Positions 56,508-64,000 of a DNA stretch of 64,000 nt are shown in pieces. A program made the translations under genes and the position numbers. This DNA is from Emticicia aquatica. Its GTDB lineage: Bacteria; Bacteroidota; Bacteroidia; Cytophagales; Spirosomataceae. A model generated the notes under the pieces. The model ran no database searches. It saw only the letters and a program-made list of their open reading frames with translations, and was not told the origin of the DNA. The stretch is from NCBI RefSeq assembly GCF_923079645.1, contig NZ_CAKLPY010000001.1, positions 1,880,001-1,944,000 of the forward strand, given 5' to 3'. The first letter of the stretch is position 1, and each line of letters opens with the position of its first letter.

Positions 56508-56828
56508 ATGGGTATTACAAAAACTGACCTTTTTACTGAAAATCAAAATGAGATTGCAACACTGGCAAAAGCCATCGCACATCCAGCAAGAGTTGCTATT
56601 ATTGAGTATTTATTAAAAGTAAATGCCTGTATTTGTAATGATATTGTGAACGAACTTCCATTGGCTCAACCGACCATTTCGCAACATTTAAAGGAGTTGA
56701 AAAATGCTGGAATTATCAAAGGAAATATTGAAGGCAATGCCATTTGTTATTGTATCAATGAAGTAAAATTTAGTAAAATTCAAGGGCTATTTGCTTCGGT
56801 AAAAGCTCCTAACAATAGTTGTTGTTAA
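56508..56828 (+). CDS. arsR: ArsR-family metalloregulator
   Basis: 106 residues with a winged-helix ArsR fold: AKAIAHPARVAIIEYLL near residue 21, the DNA-reading helix PLAQPTISQHLKELKNAGII. Cys41 and Cys43 (NACICND) lie next to the HTH and are a plausible arsenite site, and the tail ends in two Cys (NNSCC). Arsenic-responsive repressor by context: it heads an operon with DUF6428 and an ArsC-like phosphatase. Confidence 0.9.
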   Translation: MGITKTDLFTENQNEIATLAKAIAHPARVAIIEYLLKVNACICNDIVNELPLAQPTISQHLKELKNAGIIKGNIEGNAICYCINEVKFSKIQGLFASVKAPNNSCC

Positions 56829-56854
56829 AATTTTAATCATAAAAAGACAAAAAT

Positions 56855-57328
56855 ATGAAACTCTCTGAAATAAAAAATTATCTTAATAACGCCGAAAGTG
56901 TCAATTTTGAACTTGAAAATGGAGCAAAAGTTCCAGAGCATTTCCATGTAACGGAAGTCGGAGTAATTACCAAGCACTTTATTGATTGTGGTGGAGTTAT
57001 TCGCAACGAGAAAGTTGCTAATTTTCAATTGTGGGATGCCAATGACTTTGACCATCGTCTAAAACCACAAAAATTACTCAATATCATTGCTCTTTCAGAA
57101 AAAGCTCTAGGAATGGAAGACCTTGAAATTGAAGTAGAATACCAAGCAGAAACTATTGGAAAGTATGATTTAGGTTTCAACGGAACAGATTTTGTTTTAA
57201 AAAATAAACAAACAGCTTGTTTAGCTCAAGATTCATGCAGTATTCCAGCCGATAAATTAAAAGTAAATATTTCTCAAGTAGCTGCATCTACCAATGCCTG
57301 TTGCACACCAGGTGGTGGATGTTGTTAA
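56855..57328 (+). CDS. DUF6428 family protein with a cysteine-rich tail
   Basis: 157 residues; conserved EVGVITKHFIDCGGVIRNEKVANFQLW block in the first half. The C-terminus has several Cys (ACLAQDSCS and NACCTPGGGCC) that could bind arsenite or another thiophilic metal. The family is common in Bacteroidota ars operons, where its role is not known. It lies 26 bases after arsR and 25 before the phosphatase. Confidence 0.85.
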   Translation: MKLSEIKNYLNNAESVNFELENGAKVPEHFHVTEVGVITKHFIDCGGVIRNEKVANFQLWDANDFDHRLKPQKLLNIIALSEKALGMEDLEIEVEYQAETIGKYDLGFNGTDFVLKNKQTACLAQDSCSIPADKLKVNISQVAASTNACCTPGGGCC

Positions 57329-57353
57329 GTTTTTGACCAAATTTCATTCAAAA

Positions 57354-57965
57354 ATGTATCAATCAATCAGAAAATTCGTAAAAGATTTAGAGCAAGATTT
57401 TGCAATAATCCCTGGAGAACGAAAAGAGTTATTACAAAAAATTGCAACATATATTCAAGCAAGATATGATAAAAATGAGCCTATCAAACTTGTTTATATC
57501 TGTACTCATAATTCTCGCAGAAGTCATTTTGGTCAAGTTGCTGCGGCTGTTGCAGCAGCCTATTATAATATTGATAATGTAGCCACTTTTTCAGGTGGAA
57601 CAGAAGCAACAGCTTTCAATCCAAATGCAATCAAAGCCTTGCAAAGTATTGGTTTTGTGGTAAATTCTGACGATAAAGTAAACAATCCAGTCTATAAAGT
57701 TAGCTTCGGTGAAAATGACTTTACAACTTGTTTCTCAAAGGTCTATGACCATGAAGCAAATCCCAAAAACGATTTTGCTGCAATAATGACTTGCTCTGAT
57801 GCAGAACAGAATTGTCCATTTATTCCAAATGTTGCATTGAGGATTGGAACAACTTATGAAGACCCGAAGAAATCGGATGGAACGCCGCAACAAGATGAAA
57901 CTTATATTGCCCGATTTAAACAAATCATTACCGAAACTTTATTCGCTTTTTCGCTTGTGAAATAG
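57354..57965 (+). CDS. LMW protein-tyrosine-phosphatase / arsenate reductase-like
   Basis: 203 residues from ATG at 57354; an ATG at 57294 would overlap DUF6428. The phosphatase loop CTHNSRR (Cys50 to Arg56, CX5R) follows strand KLVYI, and the later acidic loop is MTCSDAEQNCPFIP. In this fold the loop Cys attacks phosphate or arsenate. An arsenate reductase role is likely because it is in the arsR operon. No arsenite efflux gene (Acr3 or ArsB) follows. Confidence 0.88.
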   Translation: MYQSIRKFVKDLEQDFAIIPGERKELLQKIATYIQARYDKNEPIKLVYICTHNSRRSHFGQVAAAVAAAYYNIDNVATFSGGTEATAFNPNAIKALQSIGFVVNSDDKVNNPVYKVSFGENDFTTCFSKVYDHEANPKNDFAAIMTCSDAEQNCPFIPNVALRIGTTYEDPKKSDGTPQQDETYIARFKQIITETLFAFSLVK

Positions 57966-58018
57966 TTTTTGATTAATTAAAAAATCTAAACTAACAACAA
58001 TCATACTCAAGTATGACC

Positions 58019-58055
58019 AAATGTACCTTCAATTAAACCAATTGAAGGTACATTT
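58019..58055. terminator. Perfect 16-base inverted repeat after ars operon
   Basis: AAATGTACCTTCAATT and AATTGAAGGTACATTT with a five-base loop. Terminator-like for the ars operon, though the T run is weak; it could instead be a regulator site. Confidence 0.55.
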
Positions 58056-58164
58056 ACACGTTATAATTTTTTTCTAAAATTTTTCTTGACAAAACTTTAC
58101 AAGTACTATTTTTTTTTATACTTTAGTCATTGAAAATACAACAAAGGAAAATTTTATTCGTTGT

Positions 58165-58195
58165 TTGTGGTTTACATTTAGATTCATTATCTTTG
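58165..58195 (+). promoter_or_regulatory. Promoter of rplS
   Basis: TTG (58165-58167), 20 bases, TATCTTTG (58188-58195). Transcription would begin near 58202, leaving a leader of about 84 bases before the rplS start at 58286. Confidence 0.75.
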
Positions 58196-58213
58196 CAGTC
58201 CGATTAGGAGAAT

Positions 58214-58249
58214 GCTGGGCTTTGTACGGTTCAGCCGCTTCACTAAGCG
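58214..58249 (+). promoter_or_regulatory. Two-hairpin leader of rplS (possible L19 autoregulatory site)
   Basis: GCTGGGC / GTTCAGC (58214-58235, two G-T pairs) and CGCTT / AAGCG (58236-58249) form adjacent hairpins in the leader of the ribosomal protein gene. Ribosomal protein leaders that bind their own product are known in bacteria; whether this is one is inferred from position and shape. Confidence 0.5.
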
Positions 58250-58285
58250 ACTTAAATATTTGATAATCAAGTAAATAACAAAACA

Positions 58286-58642
58286 ATGGATTTGATTAAG
58301 TTAGTCGAAGCAGAATTTGCTGGTAAAAGACAAACGCAACCCGATTTTAAAGCAGGTGATACAATTAACGTTCACGTTAAGATTACTGAGGGAAACAAAG
58401 AACGTATTCAGATATACACTGGTACTGTAATTCAACGTCGTAACGTTGGTACAAACGGAGAATCATTCACTGTACGTAAAATTTCTAACGGAATTGGTGT
58501 AGAGCGTATTTTTCCAGTTCTTTCACCTAGCGTTGACAAAATTGAAGTAGTACGTCAAGGTAAAGTACGTCGTGCTAGATTATTCTACTTACGTGGAAAA
58601 CAAGGTAAAGCAGCACGTATTAAAGAATTAAAAAAGAAATAA
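58286..58642 (+). CDS. rplS: 50S ribosomal protein L19
   Basis: 118 residues, a standard L19: [78 protein letters not shown]. Binds the interface region of the 30S and 50S subunits. Its own promoter and a structured leader precede it. Confidence 0.98.
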   Translation: MDLIKLVEAEFAGKRQTQPDFKAGDTINVHVKITEGNKERIQIYTGTVIQRRNVGTNGESFTVRKISNGIGVERIFPVLSPSVDKIEVVRQGKVRRARLFYLRGKQGKAARIKELKKK

Positions 58643-58740
58643 GAACATATTTTGAAAAAAGTCAGATTTTTTTCTAACTTTTTTATTTCAAAATTGTCTA
58701 AAGATAAAAGTAATAGCTTTTTCATAATTTTGTGTAGGAA

Positions 58741-58769
58741 AAGGCCGCCCCAATGGAGCGGCTTTTTTT
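58741..58769 (+). terminator. Intrinsic terminator after rplS
   Basis: GGCCGC and GCGGCT stem (one G-T outer pair) with a nine-base loop, then seven T. An additional AT-rich hairpin with one mismatch lies at 58657-58690. Confidence 0.85.
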
Positions 58770-58817
58770 ATATATATCGCTTTTAAACAAAATTGATGAT
58801 TTCAAAAATCTAATTCA

Positions 58818-59597
58818 ATGGAAACTTCAACTGAAAATATCAAATTCTACAAATATCAAGGTACAGGTAATGACTTCGTGATGATTGATAATCGCAACGA
58901 AAATTTTCCTGTAAATCAATCTTATATAGAACATCTTTGTCATCGACGATTTGGCATTGGTGCTGATGGCCTAATTTTGCTCCAAAACGACCAAAATTAC
59001 GATTTCAGAATGGTCTATTTCAATGCAGATGGACGTGAAGGAAGTATGTGTGGAAATGGTGGCAGATGTACCGTTCGGTTTGCTGAAGATTTAGGTATTT
59101 TCAAAAAAGAAACCAAATTCATCGCTGTCGATGGCGAACATACAGCACAAGCCAACGAAAATGTTATTGCTCTGAAAATGGGCGAAGTTCATAGCTTGGA
59201 ACGCCACCCTACTTATGATTTTATGAATACCGGGTCGCCACACTACGTTGAATTTGTAAAAGATATTGAAAATTACGACGTTTTTTTAGAAGGCAATCAA
59301 ATTAGATATTCGGAAGAATGGGTAAAACGTGGCGGTACTAACGTAAATTTTGTAGAAATTATCAATGAAAACACCATTTATGTGCGTACTTATGAGCGTG
59401 GAGTCGAAGATGAAACTTATTCATGCGGAACTGGCGTAACAGCTAGTGCATTGGCTGCTAATCTTCGTTATGGACTTAATAGCCCAATAAGAGTAATTAC
59501 TAAGGGAGGAAATTTGGAAGTTTCATTTGAAGAAAACTTTCAAAATATCCATTTAATTGGCCCCGCTGTTAGCGTATTTGAAGGATATTTAAAGTAA
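58818..59597 (+). CDS. dapF: Diaminopimelate epimerase
   Basis: 259 residues. Interconverts LL- and meso-diaminopimelate for lysine and peptidoglycan. The two catalytic Cys are in GSMCGNGGR and TYSCGTGVTASA; the YQGTGNDFVMIDNR start is typical. A good terminator follows. Confidence 0.96.
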   Translation: METSTENIKFYKYQGTGNDFVMIDNRNENFPVNQSYIEHLCHRRFGIGADGLILLQNDQNYDFRMVYFNADGREGSMCGNGGRCTVRFAEDLGIFKKETKFIAVDGEHTAQANENVIALKMGEVHSLERHPTYDFMNTGSPHYVEFVKDIENYDVFLEGNQIRYSEEWVKRGGTNVNFVEIINENTIYVRTYERGVEDETYSCGTGVTASALAANLRYGLNSPIRVITKGGNLEVSFEENFQNIHLIGPAVSVFEGYLK

Positions 59598-59614
59598 AAA
59601 TAATAATTTCTCTT

Positions 59615-59657
59615 AAAAAAGTCTTGGTTTGTAGAAATACGAGCCAAGACTTTTTTT
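59615..59657 (+). terminator. Intrinsic terminator after dapF
   Basis: AAAAAAGTCTTGG / CCAAGACTTTTTT stem with a 16-base loop and a T run. Confidence 0.85.
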
Positions 59658-59741
59658 GTAACAAAACATTTACGCCAAATATTTGCATTATCACTTAGTC
59701 CTTCCTAATTTTCGACAACCTAACAAAAAAACGAAAATACA

Positions 59742-61289
59742 ATGACTGAGTTTGTTTTAGCCATCGAATGGGCTGGTTTTGAAAAAGATAAATATGTACA
59801 TACTGTTTTAGAAGATAATATCTTACCTCCTTTCATTGCTCAATGTCGCTGGTTTGCTGGCAAAGCACGCTCGATTAAGCAGTTGAAAGTTAAAGATGCG
59901 GTTCATTTCGATGAGTTTATTTTCATGACTTTTGAAGCTAAATACGAAGAAGGCGATGTTGAATTATATCTTTTACCATTATCATTTGTAGAAACCAATA
60001 CGCAAGATATTTCACCAAAAGGAATATTGAGTAAAGCGAGTATGGATGATAAATTAGGTTTTTTGGTTGATGCAATTTATGATGTCAACTTTAGAAATGC
60101 CTTATTTTCAAGCTTCTATAATCAAAAAGCTTACGACCAAATCAATAAAGATGTTTTGTCTTTTCTTAAAGGAAAAGCTTTTATTGCTGAATCTGAAGTA
60201 ATCGAATCTGTGTTGCCAAATATTGACTCATCCAATTCTGCAATGATATTCGATGGAAAATATTTCCTTAAACTATACCGTAAAATTTTTGCTGAGACTA
60301 ATCCTGAAGCAGAAATGGTTGAATTTATTACTCAAAATTCTGACTTTAAAAATATTCCTAGATTTGCAGGAAGTATTACATGGAAGCGTTCGAACGCCCC
60401 TGAAATTACATTTGCGGTGATGGTTGAAGTAGTGGAAAGCCTGAAAGATGATTGGAGCATGACTGGCGATTATCTAAATGATTTCATGGAAGCGTTTGTT
60501 GATGGTAATTTTCAAATCAGAGAATCAGTTTTTGGCAAAGTTTCTCAACTTGCAGTTCGCACTGCTGAAATGCACAAAGCACTTTTTGCATTGCGTGGAG
60601 CTGAAGCTTTCAATGCAGAACCTTTCGACCGTCAATATCGTAGATTTCTGCATCAGAAATTTGAAAACCTACTCGAACGAAGATATACTTTATTGACAGA
60701 TAATTACTTGAGGCTAGATGAACAAGCACAATTTTTGGCATGGAAATTTATGGAAGCCAAAGATATGATTCTAGATTTCATCGACCAAGTGCTTACTCGT
60801 CCACTTTTTTCATACCGTACACGTATTCATGGCGATTATCATTTAGGTCAAGTTTTAGCAACGGAAGATGACCTTGTTATAATTGATTTTGAAGGTGAGC
60901 CAGAAAGTACAATTACTGAGCGAAAAATCAAACATTCGCCTTTAAAAGACGTTGCAGGAATGATTCGTTCATATCATTACGCTGTATCAGCAAAACTTTT
61001 TAATTCGGCTGAAACCAGTAATATTGATGCTCAAGAATTACAAAGAGCTGCCGACCGTTGGTATAAACTGATAAAAGACACGTATTTGGAGGAATATTTG
61101 GCAGTTTTTGGCTCTCCACATCCTCTCTTCAAAGATAATAATGAAATTAACTATTTGTTACTTTTCCATTTACTCGAAAAAGCTGTTTATGAAATTGGCT
61201 ACGAAGTAAATTATCGACCAACTTGGGTGAAAATTCCTTTGAAGGGTATTGCAGAAGTATTGGCAGAAGTTGAAAAATTGAGGCGATAA
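59742..61289 (+). CDS. Maltokinase-like aminoglycoside-phosphotransferase-fold protein
   Basis: 515 residues. The first 100 form the maltokinase N-terminal cap (LPPFIAQCRWFAGKARSIKQ). The kinase part has the catalytic loop HGDYHLGQVL and the metal motif IIDFEGEP (about 365-395), then KDVAGMIRSYHYA. Maltokinase makes maltose 1-phosphate for GlgE alpha-glucan synthesis or acts beside trehalose synthase. Neither treS nor glgE is in the window, and an orphan GH63 is far away, so the substrate is not certain. The DinB gene starts seven bases downstream. Confidence 0.85.
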   Translation: MTEFVLAIEWAGFEKDKYVHTVLEDNILPPFIAQCRWFAGKARSIKQLKVKDAVHFDEFIFMTFEAKYEEGDVELYLLPLSFVETNTQDISPKGILSKASMDDKLGFLVDAIYDVNFRNALFSSFYNQKAYDQINKDVLSFLKGKAFIAESEVIESVLPNIDSSNSAMIFDGKYFLKLYRKIFAETNPEAEMVEFITQNSDFKNIPRFAGSITWKRSNAPEITFAVMVEVVESLKDDWSMTGDYLNDFMEAFVDGNFQIRESVFGKVSQLAVRTAEMHKALFALRGAEAFNAEPFDRQYRRFLHQKFENLLERRYTLLTDNYLRLDEQAQFLAWKFMEAKDMILDFIDQVLTRPLFSYRTRIHGDYHLGQVLATEDDLVIIDFEGEPESTITERKIKHSPLKDVAGMIRSYHYAVSAKLFNSAETSNIDAQELQRAADRWYKLIKDTYLEEYLAVFGSPHPLFKDNNEINYLLLFHLLEKAVYEIGYEVNYRPTWVKIPLKGIAEVLAEVEKLRR

Positions 61290-61295
61290 AATCGG

Positions 61296-61736
61296 ATGAA
61301 AGAATATTTCAAAACGCTATTTGAACATGAACATTGGGCAAATCTGAAAGTTTTAGAGGCGTTAATTTCTATTCAGAACGCTCCTAAGAAAGCTATTGAG
61401 GTATTTTCGCATACGATTGCAGCTCAAAGAATTTGGCTTGACAGAATTAATCACAATACAACCGATTTGAAAGTTTGGGAAGTCTTTGAGGTTGAAATAA
61501 TGTTAGAACTTTTGGAAATAAATTATAATGATGTTTGCAAAATAATTGATAGTCAAGATATTAATCAACTAATTGCTTATCAAAATTCTAAAGGTGAAAA
61601 TTTTACAAGTACTATAAATCAGATTTTAACTCATCTTGCTTTACATGCTTCGTACCATCGAGGGCAAGTTATTTTACTTTTAAAAGTTGACTTAACAACC
61701 TTACCATCAACAGATTATATTTTGTATCTAAGATAA
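61296..61736 (+). CDS. DinB family protein
   Basis: 146 residues, a four-helix bundle of the DinB/YfiT type. The metal-binding histidines are in HEHWANLKVLE near the N-terminus and HLALHASYHRGQV near the C-terminus. Members bind a metal and may act as thiol transferases. Function here is unknown. Confidence 0.85.
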   Translation: MKEYFKTLFEHEHWANLKVLEALISIQNAPKKAIEVFSHTIAAQRIWLDRINHNTTDLKVWEVFEVEIMLELLEINYNDVCKIIDSQDINQLIAYQNSKGENFTSTINQILTHLALHASYHRGQVILLLKVDLTTLPSTDYILYLR

Positions 61737-61766
61737 TTTTACGACTAATCAATCGTCATTCAAAAA

Positions 61767-62714
61767 ATGAACCATATTCCAAGTCTTGAAGATATTCAAA
61801 CTGTCCATGAACGAATAAAATCATTTATTCACCAAACTCCTGTGCTTACTTCACAAAGTATCAATGAATTAATTGGTTGTGAAATTTATTTTAAGTGCGA
61901 AAATTTTCAGAAAATTGGGGCATTTAAAGCACGAGGAGGCATGAATGCAGTTTTATCATTATCAAAAGAAGAACAAGAAAAGGGAATCACGACACATTCA
62001 TCTGGCAATCATGCTCAAGCAATCGCGTTAGCCGCAAAAACAGTTGGCACAAAGGCATTTATTGTTATGCCAACTAATGCACCAATTATCAAGAAAAATG
62101 GTGTAAAGGCACTTGATGGAGAAATAATTGAATGTGAACCAACATTAGAAGCAAGAGAATCGACGGTTCAAAAAGTAATTGAGCGAACTGGAGCTACTTT
62201 TGTACATCCATTCAATAATTATGATGTTATTGCTGGCCAAGCAACCGCTACAATTGAATTAATTACCGAAATACCAAATTTACAAGTTGTGATGGCTCCT
62301 GTGGGTGGTGGGGGATTATTAAGTGGCACTGCTTTGGCAACTCATTATTTATTACCAAATGCTGAAATAATTGCTGGTGAACCTGAAGGAGCTGCAGATG
62401 CAATTTTGTCATTTAAAAGTGGTAAAATTGAAAAAGCTCCTTTCATAAAAACGATTGCAGATGGCTTGATGACCAATCTTGGTGATAAAACATTGGAAAT
62501 TATCAGAATGTATGTAAAAGATATTATCACGGTCAGTGATGAAGAAATTATTTCAGCAATGCGTTTGATTTGGGAACGTTTAAAAATAGTAATTGAACCA
62601 TCAAGTGCGGTTCCATTTGCAGCACTTTTAAAGCAAAAAGAACGATTTGAAGGCAAAAAAGTGGGTATCATTTTAACTGGTGGAAATGTAGATTTAGGTA
62701 AACTACCTTTTTAA
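61767..62714 (+). CDS. PLP-dependent threonine/serine dehydratase
   Basis: 315 residues of fold type II. The Schiff-base lysine is Lys54 in QKIGAFKARGG; then SSGNHAQAIALAAK and GGGGLLSG bind the cofactor. It lacks the C-terminal ACT domains of biosynthetic IlvA, so it is a catabolic threonine/serine dehydratase or a serine-racemase-like enzyme. It starts 30 bases after DinB. Confidence 0.92.
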   Translation: MNHIPSLEDIQTVHERIKSFIHQTPVLTSQSINELIGCEIYFKCENFQKIGAFKARGGMNAVLSLSKEEQEKGITTHSSGNHAQAIALAAKTVGTKAFIVMPTNAPIIKKNGVKALDGEIIECEPTLEARESTVQKVIERTGATFVHPFNNYDVIAGQATATIELITEIPNLQVVMAPVGGGGLLSGTALATHYLLPNAEIIAGEPEGAADAILSFKSGKIEKAPFIKTIADGLMTNLGDKTLEIIRMYVKDIITVSDEEIISAMRLIWERLKIVIEPSSAVPFAALLKQKERFEGKKVGIILTGGNVDLGKLPF

Positions 62715-62735
62715 AATCAGATTAGAATAAATATG

Positions 62736-62774
62736 AAAAAAGCCTTATTTAGTTGCACTAAGTAAGGCTTTTTG
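62736..62774 (+). terminator. Intrinsic terminator after dehydratase
   Basis: A long stem AAAAAGCCTTATTTAGT / ACTAAGTAAGGCTTTTT with one G-T pair and a three-base loop, ending in T. Confidence 0.88.
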
Positions 62775-62824
62775 TTTTGTATATTTACAATCCATTTATT
62801 CAACCTATATAACAAAACTTACTT

Positions 62825-64000
62825 ATGAATTTCGCATTCTTCTCAACAAGAAGAACATTTCTTGTTATATGTCTATTTTTATTCACCAAAAGCCTCATTT
62901 TTGCTCAAACATCACGGGTTTTAGTGTTTTCAAAAACCAAAGGATGGAAACATAGTTGCATCCCTTTTAGCATTAAAGCCATACAAAAACTAGGTCAAGA
63001 AAATAGTTTTATGGTAGATACAACTACTAATTCTGCTCTTTTTTCTGACCAAAATCTACAAAAATACCAAGCCGTAATCTTCAATAACACAACAGGTGAT
63101 GTATTAAATAACGAACAACAAGCGGCATTTGAAAGGTATATTCAAGCGAGCGGTGGGTTCGTTGGAATTCACTCCGCTACCGACACAGAATATGCTTGGC
63201 CATGGTATGGTGAATTGGTTGGGGCATATTTTGGAAGTCACCCCAATAACTCAAATATTAGAAAAGCTAGTATTGATGTCACTGATAATCAGCACATTTC
63301 AACAGCACATTTGCCTGCAAGATGGGAAAGAACTGATGAATGGTACAGTTTTAAATATTTTTATCATGGAATCAAACCTTTGGCTTTTTTAGACGAAAAT
63401 ACCTATGAAGGAGGAACAAATGGTGGAAACCATCCTATCGCTTGGTTTCATGAATATGACGGCGGAAGAGCATTTTATACTGCAAACGGACATACAGACG
63501 AAAGTTATTCTGAACCACTTTACTTGCAGCATTTGTTGGGAGGTATCAAATACGCTATCGGAAATGCAAATGCTTTAGATTATTCAAAATCATATTCAAA
63601 GGCTGTTCCTGAAGAAAATCGGTTTGAAAAAACGGTTTTAGTGAATGACCTTAATAACCCAATGGAATTGGCGATTGCCAAAGACGGAAGAATATTCTTT
63701 ACCGAATTGGCCGGAAACTTATCTGTTTTTAACACAAAAACCAACGAACATAAACTAATCCATCGTTTTCCATTAGTGATGAAGGGTGGAACTGGTTTAA
63801 TCGGAATTACACTTGACCCAAATTTTGAGCAAAATCAATGGGTATATCTGTATTACTCGCCACCAATAGAAGGTGAACCAATTCTTTTTAATTTATCTCG
63901 ATTTACAATTAGCAAAAATAACGTTCTTGATTTAAGTTCTGAAAAAGTTCTATTGCAAGTGCCTGTTCAAATCAATAGCGGTTCACACCACGGCGGCTCT
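62825..64000 (+). CDS. ThuA-domain plus PQQ-type sugar dehydrogenase, 5' part only
   Basis: 392 codons from ATG at 62825 remain open to the window edge. A signal peptide is at about 1-28 (ending FAQ). A ThuA domain (about 30-250: VLVFSKTKGWKHSCIPF, GGFVGIHSATDTEY, NHPIAWFHEYDGGRAFYTANGHTDESY) is followed by the start of a beta-propeller sugar dehydrogenase (about 270 onward: LNNPMELAIAKDGRIFFTE, GTGLIGITLDPNF). Such proteins are secreted carbohydrate-active enzymes in Bacteroidota. The end lies outside the window. Confidence 0.92.
   Translation, partial: MNFAFFSTRRTFLVICLFLFTKSLIFAQTSRVLVFSKTKGWKHSCIPFSIKAIQKLGQENSFMVDTTTNSALFSDQNLQKYQAVIFNNTTGDVLNNEQQAAFERYIQASGGFVGIHSATDTEYAWPWYGELVGAYFGSHPNNSNIRKASIDVTDNQHISTAHLPARWERTDEWYSFKYFYHGIKPLAFLDENTYEGGTNGGNHPIAWFHEYDGGRAFYTANGHTDESYSEPLYLQHLLGGIKYAIGNANALDYSKSYSKAVPEENRFEKTVLVNDLNNPMELAIAKDGRIFFTELAGNLSVFNTKTNEHKLIHRFPLVMKGGTGLIGITLDPNFEQNQWVYLYYSPPIEGEPILFNLSRFTISKNNVLDLSSEKVLLQVPVQINSGSHHGGS

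Noticed and set aside
58657-58690. A first terminator right after rplS
   Set aside because: The AT-rich stem has a C-A mismatch; the GC-rich hairpin at 58741-58769 is the better terminator.
1-64000. CRISPR array, tRNA or rRNA genes
   Set aside because: No regularly spaced direct repeats and no tRNA- or rRNA-like sequence was seen on either strand.

Overview
The window reads as a chromosome segment from a low-GC member of the Bacteroidota, most likely Cytophagales; the genus cannot be fixed from this sequence alone. The evidence is an AT-rich genome without Shine-Dalgarno sites, promoters of the Bacteroidota type (TTG, about 19-21 bases, TAnnTTTG), a large secreted protein with a type IX secretion C-terminal domain, lineage-typical families (DUF5723, DUF6428, DUF6580, PG_1098-type methyltransferase) and a ThuA/sugar-dehydrogenase protein. 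No tRNA, rRNA, CRISPR array, prophage or complete insertion sequence was seen.

Layout. 1-6.5 kb: a sensor made of a sodium/solute symporter fused to a histidine kinase, its response regulator (cut by the left edge), and a transport cassette of outer-membrane porin, MFS permease and small membrane protein. 6.8-10.1 kb: a lone IS1-InsA-like DNA-binding protein, then a small secreted protein, a SulP transporter and a beta-carbonic anhydrase whose genes overlap (bicarbonate handling). 10.3-19 kb: amino-acid-oxidase-like enzyme, PG_1098-type methyltransferase, GH63 glucosidase, DUF2147, an Omp85-type barrel and a fatty acid hydroxylase. 19.2-22.4 kb: a leftover TonB-receptor start with paired hairpins, then a response regulator / histidine kinase / response regulator set. 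22.5-31.4 kb: DUF5723, an ATP-grasp enzyme, DUF6580, a potassium channel, metH and a divergent Lrp regulator. 31.5-35.4 kb: ALDH7-type dehydrogenase, an orphan PD-(D/E)XK/DUF5655 protein, a lipase and an acetyltransferase.

35.4-41.4 kb is the clearest functional unit: phenylalanine/tyrosine breakdown (hmgA, hpd, phhA, marR, fahA, flavin reductase), with a MarR-like operator lying over the promoter. The gene for maleylacetoacetate isomerase is absent. 41.5-48.3 kb is housekeeping and accessory: a divergent peptide deformylase, OmpA protein, nitrilase-like amidase, NAD(P)HX repair enzyme, and two proteins of the arsenosugar-associated families. 48.4-53.3 kb is a 1,621-residue secreted protein built from seven cysteine-marked repeats.

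53.3-64 kb: a GMC oxidoreductase broken by one extra base, an intergenic region that looks like a small-RNA gene, rlmF, an arsenic-type operon without an efflux pump (arsR, DUF6428, LMW phosphatase/ArsC-like), rplS behind a two-hairpin leader, dapF, a maltokinase-like kinase, DinB, a threonine/serine dehydratase, and a ThuA/PQQ-sugar-dehydrogenase protein cut by the right edge. I found no convincing wholly new defence or mobile system. The most informative novelties are regulatory: the MarR operator, Lrp operators, L19 leader, small-RNA candidate and TonB-receptor leader remnant. The frameshifted oxidoreductase and the repeat protein also deserve attention.
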